NCBI RefSeq assembly: GCF_964186585.1
Contig: NZ_OZ075067.1
Span: 2,728,001 to 2,792,000 of the forward strand
Source: Microbacterium sp. MM2322
GTDB taxonomy: Bacteria > Actinomycetota > Actinomycetes > Actinomycetales > Microbacteriaceae
DNA: 64,000 nt
Reading direction: 5' to 3'
Part shown: one piece after another, positions 27,617 to 37,084 of the stretch
How positions within the stretch are numbered: position 1 is the first letter of the stretch
Layout: every line of letters begins with the position of its first letter
Translations under genes and position numbers: made by a program
The notes under the pieces: model-generated
Databases searched by the model: none
Told to the model about the DNA's origin: nothing
What the model saw: the letters and a program-made list of their open reading frames with translations, nothing else

Positions 27617-28882
27617 GTGAAGAGTTCCCGCACCATCCGATCCGCCACCATCATCGCCGCGGCAGTGGGCGCGCTCGTGCTCGCCGGCTGCTCGTCTTCC
27701 GGGGGCGGTGGGGGCGACGACGTCACCCTCGAGTTCGTCCAGTCCGGCGACGCGGCCCAGGGTGGCGGCTACGCCACGCTGGCCAAGAAGTACGAGAAGG
27801 AGACCGGCGTCAAGGTCAAGGTCGTCGAGGTCCCGAGCGACGACCTCCGCACCCGCCTCCGCACCGCCTCGCAGGCGAACGACCTCCCCGCACTCGCCGC
27901 CGCTCCCGACGCCGACCCCGCGTGGACCGACCGCATGCTCGACCTGACCGACATCGCCGAGGAAGCCAAGGTCGTCCCGGCGCTCCGCGTCGAGGACCCC
28001 GAAGACGGCAAGGTCAAGGCACTCCCGACCACTCTCACGGGCGTCGGCATGTTCCTCAACAAGACCCTCTGGGACGAGGCCGGCGTCGAGTACCCGACCT
28101 CGCTCGACCAGAAGTGGACCTGGGACGAGTACGTCCAGAAGGCCACCGAGGTCGTCGACAAGACGGATGCCGAGTTCGGCGCCGTCGTCGACAGCTCGGC
28201 GCACCGCCTCCGCGCGTTCATGTTCGAGTTCGGCAGCAAGGGTGTCACCGAGCAGTCCGACGGCACCTGGGCGCTGGACGCCGAAGGCGCGAAGGCCCTC
28301 GAGTACTTCAAGAAACTGAACGACGACGGGTTCATGCCGAAGGCCGTCTGGGCCGCCGGTGACGACCCCAGCGCGACCTTCAAGAGCGGTCGCGTCGCCG
28401 GCTACATGTCGGGCGTCTGGCAGATCGCCGACTTCCAGGCCAACATCAAGGACTTCGACTGGATCTCGGTGCCGCTGCCGCAGCAGCCGGTCCGCTCGAC
28501 CAACTACGGTGCCGCTTCCTGGATCGTCGCCTACGACGGCACGGGCGTCGAGAAGGAAACCCTCGACTTCGTGAAGTGGATGTACCAGCCGGAGAACTAC
28601 AAGGAGTACTGCGAGATCTCGGGCTGCCTCCCCGCGGTCGAAGACGTCGACATCACGTACAAGGACGACGCATACGCGTTCGACCTCTACAACGGTGAGA
28701 TCGCCGCATCCCCCGAGATCGCTGCCCGCCAGACGGTCGACGGCCTGAAGAACAGCTACACCGGTCTCGCGATCGACAGCGAGCCGCTGAAGGATGAGAC
28801 GGTCAAGTACCTCAACGGCGAGCAGACGCTCGAGCAGACCGTCACGGCGATCAACACGATCTCCACCGAACAGATGAAGTGA
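27617..28882 (+). CDS. ABC transporter sugar-binding lipoprotein (family 1 SBP)
   Basis: A 421-residue extracellular solute-binding protein. The signal peptide ends in lipobox LAGC with Cys25, followed by a Ser/Gly linker. Family 1 features include the ADPDADPAWTDRMLDLT-like hinge segment and the conserved LNKTLWDEAGVEYPTSLDQKWTWDEY block. Start is GTG at 27617 with a strong SD. It is followed by two permease genes, GH38 and an uncharacterised gene in one operon. The ligand is therefore probably an alpha-mannoside-containing glycoside. Unlike the other three binding-protein genes here, it has no hairpin after the stop. Confidence 0.92.
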   Translation: MKSSRTIRSATIIAAAVGALVLAGCSSSGGGGGDDVTLEFVQSGDAAQGGGYATLAKKYEKETGVKVKVVEVPSDDLRTRLRTASQANDLPALAAAPDADPAWTDRMLDLTDIAEEAKVVPALRVEDPEDGKVKALPTTLTGVGMFLNKTLWDEAGVEYPTSLDQKWTWDEYVQKATEVVDKTDAEFGAVVDSSAHRLRAFMFEFGSKGVTEQSDGTWALDAEGAKALEYFKKLNDDGFMPKAVWAAGDDPSATFKSGRVAGYMSGVWQIADFQANIKDFDWISVPLPQQPVRSTNYGAASWIVAYDGTGVEKETLDFVKWMYQPENYKEYCEISGCLPAVEDVDITYKDDAYAFDLYNGEIAASPEIAARQTVDGLKNSYTGLAIDSEPLKDETVKYLNGEQTLEQTVTAINTISTEQMK

Positions 28883-28901
28883 CTCCCTAGGGGAACCTCG
28901 C

Positions 28902-29852
28902 ATGACTGCAACAATCACGCCGGACGCCTCCGCCCCCGCGGCGGGGGCGCCCGGCGCGCCCTCCCGCCGCCGCAAGCGCGCTTTCGGCCGGTACCGGATG
29001 GCGCCGTTCCTGTTCACCATCGTCACCGCCGCCCTTTTCGCGCTGTTCTTCCTGTGGCCGGGCGTCCTGGGGCTGTCGTACTCGCTGACGGACTTCCGCG
29101 GCTGGGGCGATGCCAACTTCGTCGGCCTCGACAACTACTCCAAGCTCTTCGGCGACCCGAGCTTCTACGGGGCACTGGGCCGCACGTTCGTGTTCGCCCT
29201 GTTCTCCGTCCCGCTGAGCTACGCGCTCTCCCTCGGCATGGCCGTCGCGATCAATGCGACCCACGCCAAGGGCAAGACCGCGGCGCGCATCATCTTCTTC
29301 CTGCCGTGGCTCGTCTCGCCCATCGTCACCGGTGTCATCTGGCGCTGGATGTTCGGCGAGAGCTTCGGCTTCGTGAACTTCGTCATCGGCATGCTCGGTG
29401 GCGACCGGCTGCCCTGGTCGTCGAACGCCGACCTGTCGCTCTTCGTCGTCATCGTGGCGTCGTCCTGGGGTGGTGCAGCCTTCAACATGCTGCTGTTCGT
29501 CGCCGCGCTGAACAACGTCCCGCAGTCGTACTACGAAGCGGCTGAGCTCGACGGCGCCAACGGCTGGCAGCGGTTCCGCAGCATCACGCTGCCCTCCATC
29601 GCGCCGACCTCCGTGCTCGTGATCCTGCTGTCGACACTGGGGCACATGAAAGAGTTCGCGCTCATCCAGTCGCTCAACGGCGGCGGCCCCGGCACGCAGA
29701 ACCGGCTGGTCGTCCAGTACATCTACGAGACCGGCTTCAAGCAGTCCGAGATCGGCTACGCCAGTGCGGCGTCGATGGTCCTCCTGGTGATCCTCATGAT
29801 CATCGCGATCATCCAGCTGCGCATCAGCCGGAGGAGCAACAACTCATGGTGA
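28902..29852 (+). CDS. Sugar ABC transporter permease (MalF/UgpA type)
   Basis: A 316-residue inner-membrane subunit with six transmembrane helices and the EAA loop YYEAAELDGANGWQRFRSITLPSI that docks the ATPase. The N-terminus is Pro/Ala-rich and basic before the first helix. It starts 19 bp after the binding-protein gene and overlaps the next permease by 7 bp. No ATP-binding gene is linked, so a shared MsiK/UgpC-type ATPase elsewhere is expected. Confidence 0.93.
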   Translation: MTATITPDASAPAAGAPGAPSRRRKRAFGRYRMAPFLFTIVTAALFALFFLWPGVLGLSYSLTDFRGWGDANFVGLDNYSKLFGDPSFYGALGRTFVFALFSVPLSYALSLGMAVAINATHAKGKTAARIIFFLPWLVSPIVTGVIWRWMFGESFGFVNFVIGMLGGDRLPWSSNADLSLFVVIVASSWGGAAFNMLLFVAALNNVPQSYYEAAELDGANGWQRFRSITLPSIAPTSVLVILLSTLGHMKEFALIQSLNGGGPGTQNRLVVQYIYETGFKQSEIGYASAASMVLLVILMIIAIIQLRISRRSNNSW

Positions 29853-30739
29853 CCACCTACGCCATCACCGTCCCCGACGAAAAGCAGACGGAGCGTTTCG
29901 AACGCCGCCGCCGGAACAAGAACCTCCGGCGCCGCGCGGTCCTGCCGACCACGATGCTCTGGGTGCTCGCGCTCCTGATGCTGTTCCCCCTGGCCTGGTT
30001 CCTGCTCTCCTCGTTCAAGCCGGGCAGTGAGCTCTTCAGCTACCCGCTGTCCTTCTTCCCGAAGGAGTGGACGCTCGGGGGCTACTCGGCCGCGCTCGAG
30101 CGGATCGACTTCGCGCGGTACTTCCTCAACACCGCGATCGTCGCGACGGTGTCGACGGTGTTCACCGTCTTCCTCTGCGCCACGACCGGCTACGCGCTGG
30201 CGAAGTACAAGAACCCCTGGCTGAGCGTCCTCGGTCTTTTCATCCTCTCGATGACGATGCTGCCGGGCGAGGTCATCCTCAACCCGATGTTCGTCGTCAT
30301 CCGCGACCTCGGGCTGTACAACCAGCTCGCCGGTGTGATCATCCCCTCGATCGTCACCCCGACCGGCGTCTTCATGTTCCGCCAGTTCTTCATCTCGGTT
30401 CCGGATGAGCTCATGCAGGCGGCGCGCATCGACGGCGCCAGCGAGTACGGCATCTTCTTCCGGATCATGCTGCCGCTGGCCCGCCCCATCGCGCTGACGC
30501 TGGCGATCATGTCGTTCCAGTGGCGCTGGAACGACTACATCTTCCCGCTCATCATCCTGGGCGACCCCGATCAGTTCACGCTGCAGATCGCGCTGCGTGC
30601 TCTCGTCGGAGCCGAGAACATCGAGTGGACGATCCTGCTGTCGGCATCCGTGCTGTCGATGATTCCGCTGGTCGCGCTGTACTTGGTCTTCCAGAAGTAC
30701 GTGACCTCGTCGAACATCAACGCAGGACTCAAGGACTGA
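29846..30739 (+). CDS. Sugar ABC transporter permease (MalG/UgpE type)
   Basis: A 297-residue permease with six helices. The EAA loop is LMQAARIDGASEYGIFFRIMLPLARP, and the family C-terminal is FQKYVTSSNINAGLKD (FQRYxxxGLxxGxxKG type). It pairs with the preceding MalF-type subunit to form the translocation channel. Its TGA shares a base with the ATG of the GH38 gene (TGATG), so transport and hydrolysis are co-translated. Confidence 0.93.
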   Translation: MVTTYAITVPDEKQTERFERRRRNKNLRRRAVLPTTMLWVLALLMLFPLAWFLLSSFKPGSELFSYPLSFFPKEWTLGGYSAALERIDFARYFLNTAIVATVSTVFTVFLCATTGYALAKYKNPWLSVLGLFILSMTMLPGEVILNPMFVVIRDLGLYNQLAGVIIPSIVTPTGVFMFRQFFISVPDELMQAARIDGASEYGIFFRIMLPLARPIALTLAIMSFQWRWNDYIFPLIILGDPDQFTLQIALRALVGAENIEWTILLSASVLSMIPLVALYLVFQKYVTSSNINAGLKD

Positions 30740-33700
30740 TGCACTCTCGGGACCACCTCGTCCTGGAACGCGTCGACCGCTTCATCGGGGAGTACCTCGA
30801 TCAGGCCGTCGTCGCGGACCGCACACCCCTCCAGGTTTCCGCCTGGCAGGTCCCGGACGTCGGGGACCTGCCGGGCGAGCCGGTGTCGGTGGAACGGATG
30901 CGGCAGAGCGCCGCCTTCGCCCCCGTCGACGCCGGCCACCGGTGGGGGCGCGCCTGGGGCACGACGTGGTTCACCGTCGAGGGCGAGATCCCCGCGGCGT
31001 GGGCCGGCCGCGACGGCAGGATCGAGCTCTCACTCGATCTCGGTTTCTCGCAGGCGAAGCCCGGCTTCCAGTGCGAAGGACTCGTCCGGACTCCCGCCGG
31101 CAGTGTCGTCAAGGGTCTCGAGCCGCGGAACCATCACGTCCCCGTGACGAGCGGCCCCGGTGAACGGGTCTCGTTCACGGTCGAGGCGGCGGCGAACCCC
31201 GACCTGTCGGGCGGAGATGACTTCAAGAGCCCCCTCGCCTTCGGGCCGACCCCGCTCGGCGACCCGGCCACCGCCGGTGCTGACCCGCTCTACCGCCTCG
31301 GCCGGATGGAAGTGCGCCTCGTCGACGAGACCGTGGAGCGCCTCCGCCGCGAGGTCATCGTCCTCGTGGGCCTCGCGCGCGAACTCATCGATTCCGACCC
31401 GCGCCGCGCGCGGATCCTGGACGGCCTCGAGCGCGCGCTGTACGCGATCGACCCCGACTCCCCCGCCGGCGGCGCTGCGGCAGCCCGCAGCATCCTGGCC
31501 CCCCTGCTCGCGGCTCCTGCCGCGGCATCCGCTCATCGCATCACCGCGACGGGGCACGCGCACATCGATTCGGCCTGGCTCTGGCCGAGCCGCGAGACGG
31601 TGCGGAAGGTCACCCGCACCTACGCGAACGTCCTCGAGCTCATGGCAAACGACCCCGATGCGGTGTTCGTGAGCTCCTCGGCGCAGCACTTCGAGTGGGT
31701 GCGCCGGAGCGACCCCGACCTCTTCGAGCGCATCACGGAGCGCGTCGCGGAAGGCCGCTTCATCCCCGTCGGCAACATGTGGGTCGAATCCGACGTCAAC
31801 ATGCCCTCCGGCGAATCGCTCGCGCGTCAGCTGCTGGCGGGAACCCGGTTCTTCGAGGAGCACTTCGGCGCGCGCAGCGACGTCGGCTGGCTGCCCGACT
31901 CGTTCGGCTTTCCCGCTGGACTCCCCCAGCTTCTCCGCGGCGCGGGCCTCGAGTGGTTCTTCACGCAGAAGATGTGCTGGAACGACATCGACACGATGCC
32001 GCACCACTCCTTCGTCTGGGAGGGCCTCGACGGGTCGCGGATCTTCACGCACTTCCCGCCGAACAACACCTACAGCGGCGACATGCGCCCGACCGAGCTC
32101 GCCCGCAGCGTCCGGAACTTCGCCGATCACGCCGGCAGCACGCGCTCGCTCATGCCGTTCGGCTTCGGCGACGGCGGCGGCGGGCCGACGCGCGAGATGA
32201 TGGCCGACGCGCGCTTGCAGGCCGACCTCGAAGGGTCGCCGACGGTCGCCTTCGGCACCCCGCGGGAGTTCTTCCTCGAGGCCGCCGATGAGCCGGTCGA
32301 TCCGCCCGTCTGGTCGGGCGAGATGTACCTGCAGTTCCACCGCGGCATCTTCACGTCCCAGATGCGCACGAAGCGCGGCAACCGGCGGAACGAGGCTCTG
32401 CTCGTCGAGGCGGAGCACTGGAGCGCAGCCGCCGCGGTGCGCCGCGGCATCCCGTACCCCGCTGCGGAACTCGACGAACTCTGGCGCGAGGTGCTGCTGC
32501 TGCAGTTCCACGACATCCTCCCGGGCAGCGCGATCGCCTGGGTGCACCGCGAGGCAGAGCGCTCCCACGACGCGACGACGGCCCGACTCGAGGCGATCAT
32601 CGCGGATGCCGTCGCGGCCCTCGTCGGCGACGGTTCGGAGCGCCTGGCCCTCAACCCCGCCGCGGCACCCATCGGAGCGATCGCCGCCGGCGGCGCGGGC
32701 CCGGCCCCGCAGCCCGCACGCGTCTCGGCGGAGGCCGTCGAGGGCGGCTTCCGGCTGCGCTCGGACCTCCTCGACGTCGTCGTCGGCCTCGACGGGACCC
32801 TGCGGAGCGTCGTCGACCTCGCCACCGGACGCGACCTGATCCCGGCCGGCCACCGCGGCGGCCTGCTGCAGCTGCACGTCGACGCCCCGTCGAAGTGGGA
32901 TGCGTGGGAGCTCGACGCCTCGTACCGCCTCGTGACGACCGACGTCGACGGCGGCACGGCGACCCTGACGGACGAGGGCGTCGTGCACGTCGTGCACCCG
33001 CTCCCCCGCGGCACCGTCGAGCAGTGGATCGACATCCACCCCGCCGACGGCGCCGTCCGCATCCGCACCCGGGTCGACTGGCACGAGCGTCACCGGCTGC
33101 TGAAGCTCGCATTCCCCGTCGCGGTGCACGCGCAGGACGCCGCCTACGAGACCCAGTTCGGGCACGTGCGCCGCCCGCTCCACGCGAACACGTCGTGGGA
33201 TGCCGCCCGCTACGAGGTGTGCGCGCACCGGTGGGTGCACGTCGCCGAGCCGGGTGCGGGCGCCGCGATCGTGAACGACGGCATGTACGGTCACGATGCG
33301 ACGCGCACGACCGACGCCAGCGGCACCGTCACGACCGTGCGGCAGTCGCTGCTGCGCGCCCCCACGTTCCCCGATCCCGACGCCGATCAGGGCGTGCACG
33401 AGTTCACCTCGGTCTTCGCTCCCGCGGAATCGACGACGGATGCCGCCCGCTGGGGCGCGCTCGTCGGTTCGCCGCTCCGCGAGGTCACCGGCGGCGAGGC
33501 CGTCGCACCGCTCGTGTCGAGCTCGTCCGAGGGCATCGTCGTGTCGGCGGTCAAGCTCGCCGCCGACGGCAGCGGCGACCTCATCGTCCGCGTGTTCGAG
33601 CAGCGCGGGGCCCGCACCCGCGGCATCCTGCGCATCGATCTCGCCGTCGCGTCGCTCGAGGTCTGCGACCTGGTCGAGACCCCCGGCCGTGGTCGGGACG

Positions 33701-33801
33701 ACGCCGCACTCCTGCACGACGACCACAGCGTCTCCCTCGACCTTCGCGCGTTCGAGGTCGTCACCCTGCGCGTCCGCCTGCACGACCTGGAGACCCGATG
33801 A
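30739..33801 (+). CDS. GH38 alpha-mannosidase
   Basis: A 1020-residue glycoside hydrolase family 38 enzyme. The catalytic domain shows zinc-site TGHAHIDSAWLWPSRET (about residues 270-286), the nucleophile segment GWLPDSFGFPAGLPQLL, FTQKMCWNDIDTMPHHSF and FGDGGGGPTREM. Helical-bundle and beta-sandwich domains follow to the C-terminus. No signal peptide, so the imported mannoside is cleaved inside the cell. Coupled by TGATG to the permease and by ATGA to the next gene. With glycerate kinase in the opposite arm, mannosylglycerate is a candidate substrate, as for E. coli MngB; N-glycan-derived mannosides are the alternative. Confidence 0.94.
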   Translation: MHSRDHLVLERVDRFIGEYLDQAVVADRTPLQVSAWQVPDVGDLPGEPVSVERMRQSAAFAPVDAGHRWGRAWGTTWFTVEGEIPAAWAGRDGRIELSLDLGFSQAKPGFQCEGLVRTPAGSVVKGLEPRNHHVPVTSGPGERVSFTVEAAANPDLSGGDDFKSPLAFGPTPLGDPATAGADPLYRLGRMEVRLVDETVERLRREVIVLVGLARELIDSDPRRARILDGLERALYAIDPDSPAGGAAAARSILAPLLAAPAAASAHRITATGHAHIDSAWLWPSRETVRKVTRTYANVLELMANDPDAVFVSSSAQHFEWVRRSDPDLFERITERVAEGRFIPVGNMWVESDVNMPSGESLARQLLAGTRFFEEHFGARSDVGWLPDSFGFPAGLPQLLRGAGLEWFFTQKMCWNDIDTMPHHSFVWEGLDGSRIFTHFPPNNTYSGDMRPTELARSVRNFADHAGSTRSLMPFGFGDGGGGPTREMMADARLQADLEGSPTVAFGTPREFFLEAADEPVDPPVWSGEMYLQFHRGIFTSQMRTKRGNRRNEALLVEAEHWSAAAAVRRGIPYPAAELDELWREVLLLQFHDILPGSAIAWVHREAERSHDATTARLEAIIADAVAALVGDGSERLALNPAAAPIGAIAAGGAGPAPQPARVSAEAVEGGFRLRSDLLDVVVGLDGTLRSVVDLATGRDLIPAGHRGGLLQLHVDAPSKWDAWELDASYRLVTTDVDGGTATLTDEGVVHVVHPLPRGTVEQWIDIHPADGAVRIRTRVDWHERHRLLKLAFPVAVHAQDAAYETQFGHVRRPLHANTSWDAARYEVCAHRWVHVAEPGAGAAIVNDGMYGHDATRTTDASGTVTTVRQSLLRAPTFPDPDADQGVHEFTSVFAPAESTTDAARWGALVGSPLREVTGGEAVAPLVSSSSEGIVVSAVKLAADGSGDLIVRVFEQRGARTRGILRIDLAVASLEVCDLVETPGRGRDDAALLHDDHSVSLDLRAFEVVTLRVRLHDLETR

Positions 33802-35483
33802 CGTACACCACCGACACGTTCGTCGCCGATGTGATCGCCGCGGCAGATGCCGAGGCCGCCGCGCTCCTGCATGCGTCGACCGACGTGTCGGCCGCCCCGC
33901 TCGGCCCGCACCGCGCGTCGATGCGGCGGGCGAAGCTCCTCGTCGCGGTGTACCTCGAGCCGGCGTCGGCGTTCGCGGGCGATCCCGCCGTCGTCGCCCT
34001 CGCCGAGGCGTACGCGGAGGTGCTCCGCGGGTTGCAGTCACCGACGGGGTTGTTCCTCGGCGGCGACAACGTCGAGTCACCGCCCGACACGGGGTTCACG
34101 ATCAACGACGTCGGCGACATCCTCGAGCTCGTCCGCCGCTCCGGTGACCCGCGCCTGGACGGCGTCGCCGAGGTGCTCGGCGGCATCGCCGACCGTGCCG
34201 CGCCTGCCCTGCTCGCGGGCGGCGTGCACACCCCGAACCACCGGTGGGAGCTCACCGCTGCGCTCATGCGGCTGCACCGCCACCGCCCCGACCCCCGCCT
34301 CGAAGCGCGCGCTCACGAGTGGCTGGCCGAGGGCATCGACGTCGATGCGGACGGTCTCTACTCCGAGCGCAGCGCGAACTACGCGGTGTACGTTTCGAAC
34401 CCGTCGCTGCTCCTCATCGGGGACGTCCTCGACCTGCCCGAATTGCACGAGATCGTGGCGCGGAACCTCGAGTCGACGCTCGGACTCATCTATCCGGACG
34501 GCTCACTCGAGACGGTCCACTCCCGTCGCCAGGACCAGCGCGAGCCGCAGTTCCCCCTCGCGCCGTACGCGCTGCACTTCCGCCGCCTCGCGCTCGAGAC
34601 CGGTCGCAGCGACTTCGCGTGGGCGGCGCGGGCCGCGGCATCCGCTCCGGTGATCGACCCGCAGACAGCGCTCGCCGACATGCTCCTGCACCCGGCGCTG
34701 CGCGAGCCGCTCCCCGCGGGCGAGGCACCCGCTGACCGCGGCCGGACCACGTGGCCCGTGTCGGGTCTCGTCGTCGACCGCACGCCCGAGCGCACCGTGA
34801 CCGTCTTCGGCGGCACGGACTACTCCGTCGCCCGGCGGATCCGTTCCGGCCTCGCGGCCAATCCGACGTTCCTCCGGCTGTTCGCGGGTGACGCCGTGCT
34901 CGATTCCGTCCGACTCTCCCGCCACTTCTTCGGTCTCGGTCCGTTCCGCACCGATGAGATGACGATCGGGGACGAGCGGATCGTGCTCGAAGAGCGCCTC
35001 TCGCCCGCCTACTTCGGACCGTTGGATGCCGCGCGCCGCCGCCCCGCCGGCGACTACCGCGTCGTCGACGAGGGGCGCTTCTCGGCCGCGATGTCGTTCG
35101 ACGAGCGGCCGCGCGACGAGGTCCCTCTCCGCACCCGCATCGACATCGTGCCCACCGAGGACGGCGTGGATCTCACGATCGACACCGACGGACCGATCTG
35201 CGCGTGGAGCCTCGAGTTCGCGTTCCGCGAGGGCGGTGCGTTCGACGGCGTCGACGGGCGGGGCGACGGCACCGCCGTCCTGACATCGGGGTCCGCGCAC
35301 TACCGCGTCGGCGGCGACGCGATCGAGGTCGGTCCGGGTACGGGCTCGGCGGCCCCCGCCGCCTATCTGCCCGGCGAGGACTACGACTACCTGGGCGGTA
35401 CGGATGCCCTGGGCGGTCCGCGCCTCTACGTGACGGGCACGACGCCGGGTCGCGCGACGGTCCGGATCCGCCGCGTGCGCTGA
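33798..35483 (+). CDS. Uncharacterised protein with lyase-like helical toroid plus beta-sandwich layout
   Basis: A 561-residue protein I cannot name with confidence. The N-terminal ~320 residues are helical with motifs reminiscent of (alpha/alpha)-toroid lyases: DTGFTINDVGDILELV, HTPNHRWELTAALMRLHRHRPD, YSERSANYAVYVSNPSLLLIGDVLDL and PDGSLETVHSRRQDQ. The C-terminal part is beta-rich. This order resembles heparinase II/III-like or DUF2264-like proteins. It has no signal peptide. It overlaps the GH38 gene by ATGA, so it probably acts on the same imported compound. It ends 4 bp before the oppositely oriented YesL-like gene. Confidence 0.6.
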   Translation: MTYTTDTFVADVIAAADAEAAALLHASTDVSAAPLGPHRASMRRAKLLVAVYLEPASAFAGDPAVVALAEAYAEVLRGLQSPTGLFLGGDNVESPPDTGFTINDVGDILELVRRSGDPRLDGVAEVLGGIADRAAPALLAGGVHTPNHRWELTAALMRLHRHRPDPRLEARAHEWLAEGIDVDADGLYSERSANYAVYVSNPSLLLIGDVLDLPELHEIVARNLESTLGLIYPDGSLETVHSRRQDQREPQFPLAPYALHFRRLALETGRSDFAWAARAAASAPVIDPQTALADMLLHPALREPLPAGEAPADRGRTTWPVSGLVVDRTPERTVTVFGGTDYSVARRIRSGLAANPTFLRLFAGDAVLDSVRLSRHFFGLGPFRTDEMTIGDERIVLEERLSPAYFGPLDAARRRPAGDYRVVDEGRFSAAMSFDERPRDEVPLRTRIDIVPTEDGVDLTIDTDGPICAWSLEFAFREGGAFDGVDGRGDGTAVLTSGSAHYRVGGDAIEVGPGTGSAAPAAYLPGEDYDYLGGTDALGGPRLYVTGTTPGRATVRIRRVR

Positions 35484-35487
35484 GGCC

Positions 35488-36150
35488 TCAGCGGCTCCGG
35501 CGGCGCTGCGGCACCGCGACGACGGCGAGCACGGCGCACCCGAGCGCGGCCGGCAGCAGGGGCGGCAGCATCCACGTCAGGATGACGACGAGCGCGACGG
35601 CTGCGATATAGAAGACGAGTCCGCGGACGTCGTCGCGGACGATCGACGGGACGCTCCGGACGGCGTTGCTCCACCCGGTCTGCGGGTCCCACGCCCCGGC
35701 CGCGATCAGCAGACCGACGGCGAGAGCGGCGAGACCGGTCCACCCGACGGCTTCGATGACGACACCACCGGGGAGCATCCCCGACCGCGCGAGCATGATG
35801 TCGACCGCCAGGACCGCGGCCGCGACGACGACGATCAGCCCGAGGAGGCTCCCCCCGGCGAGCCCCGCCCGCACGTCGCGCCAGAAGAGCGCGAGCCGGG
35901 AGTCCTCGGCCGCGATGTAGCGCCCGAGATGACGGATGCCGGCTGCCAACGCCACCGGCAGGGTCACGACGAGCACGCCCACGAGCACGACCAGCAGTCC
36001 CACCATCAGGACCTCGCCGAAGAGCGCGAACTTCGCCGCGGCTCCGGGGAAACGTGCCGAGGGTCGCTCTTCGAGCACGGGCCCGCTGCCGGAGCGGTCC
36101 GCGCGTACGGCGGCGCGCTCCGCGCGACGGTCGGCTCGAGTCCCGGTCAT
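35488..36150 (-). CDS. YesL-like (DUF624) membrane protein
   Basis: A 220-residue protein with about five hydrophobic helices after a charged 38-residue N-terminus rich in Arg/Ala. Helix pattern and location directly behind two sugar permease genes (1 bp gap) match the YesL/DUF624 family, which accompanies oligosaccharide ABC systems and is thought to assist the transporter; its function is not firmly known. The call rests partly on context, and a clearer YesL homologue sits in the divergent operon. Last gene of the leftward operon. Confidence 0.6.
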   Translation of the reverse strand: MTGTRADRRAERAAVRADRSGSGPVLEERPSARFPGAAAKFALFGEVLMVGLLVVLVGVLVVTLPVALAAGIRHLGRYIAAEDSRLALFWRDVRAGLAGGSLLGLIVVVAAAVLAVDIMLARSGMLPGGVVIEAVGWTGLAALAVGLLIAAGAWDPQTGWSNAVRSVPSIVRDDVRGLVFYIAAVALVVILTWMLPPLLPAALGCAVLAVVAVPQRRRSR

Positions 36151-36151
36151 G

Positions 36152-37084
36152 TCAGCCCTTGAGGCCCTGCGTCGCGACGCCGTCGACGAGGAAGCGCTGG
36201 AACACGAGGAAGAACAGCAGGACGGGGACGAGCGCGAGGAACGAGGCGGTCACCGTCGCACCGAAGTCGCTCGTCGACGACTGGTCGTTGTAGAGGCGCA
36301 GCGCGATCGGGAGCGGGTAGTTCTCGGGGCTCGTCAGGTAGAGGAGGGGTCCGAGGAAGTCGTTCCACGACCAGATGAACGCGAAGATCGCGCACGTGAT
36401 CAGGGCCGGCTTCACGAGCGGCAGGATGATCGCCCAGAAGATCCGGATGTGCCCCGCGCCGTCGATGCGGGCCGCCTCATCCATGTCGCGCGGCATCTGC
36501 CGCATGAACTGGACGAGGAGGAACACGAAGAACGCCTCGGTCGCGAGGAACTTCGGCAGGATCAGCGGCCAGAACGTGTCGACCATGCCCAGATTGTTGA
36601 ACAGGATGTACTGCGGGATGATCACGACGTGGAACGGCAGCAGCAGCGTGCCGATCATCGCGGCGAACAGGATGCCGAGGCCCTTGAACTGGATGCGGGC
36701 GAACGCGTACGCGGCGAGGGCGCTCGAGAAGACGGTACCGACCACGGCCGCGACGGCGAGCAGGAGCGAGTTGCCGAAGAACTGGAGGAGCGGCACACCC
36801 GCGATGCCCTCGAAGACCTTCGTGTAGTTGTCGAGCGACGGTGAGTTCGGAATCAGCCCGGAGTTCTGACCGAACTCGGAGTTCGGCTTGAGGGTCGAGA
36901 CCGCGAGCCACACCAGCGGGTAGAGCACGAGCGCCGTCAGCGCGAGGAGGACGACGAGCCAGATGATCGTCTGCCAGGTCTTGCGCTTGACCCGACGACG
37001 GGGTGGGTTCGCGATGACCTGCTGCGCGGCGAAGACGGGGGTGGATGCCGCGCCCGAGGTCGTGGTGACGTTGGAGGTGCTCAT
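36152..37084 (-). CDS. Sugar ABC transporter permease (MalG type)
   Basis: A 310-residue six-helix permease. EAA loop DMDEAARIDGAGHIRIFWAIILPLVKP and C-terminal FQRFLVDGVATQGLKG are standard MalG-type features. The ATG overlaps the TGA of the MalF-type gene (ATGA). Part of a binding protein-permease-permease-YesL operon whose ligand is not evident. Neighbouring rhamnogalacturonan-type genes and shared operator architecture suggest a pectin-derived oligosaccharide. Confidence 0.92.
   Translation of the reverse strand: MSTSNVTTTSGAASTPVFAAQQVIANPPRRRVKRKTWQTIIWLVVLLALTALVLYPLVWLAVSTLKPNSEFGQNSGLIPNSPSLDNYTKVFEGIAGVPLLQFFGNSLLLAVAAVVGTVFSSALAAYAFARIQFKGLGILFAAMIGTLLLPFHVVIIPQYILFNNLGMVDTFWPLILPKFLATEAFFVFLLVQFMRQMPRDMDEAARIDGAGHIRIFWAIILPLVKPALITCAIFAFIWSWNDFLGPLLYLTSPENYPLPIALRLYNDQSSTSDFGATVTASFLALVPVLLFFLVFQRFLVDGVATQGLKG

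Noticed and set aside
31030..34080. A 1016-codon open frame on the minus strand opposite the GH38 gene
   Set aside because: High third-position GC removes stop codons from the antisense frame. The product is Arg/Gly/Asp-rich with no recognisable domain, while the plus strand has a complete GH38.
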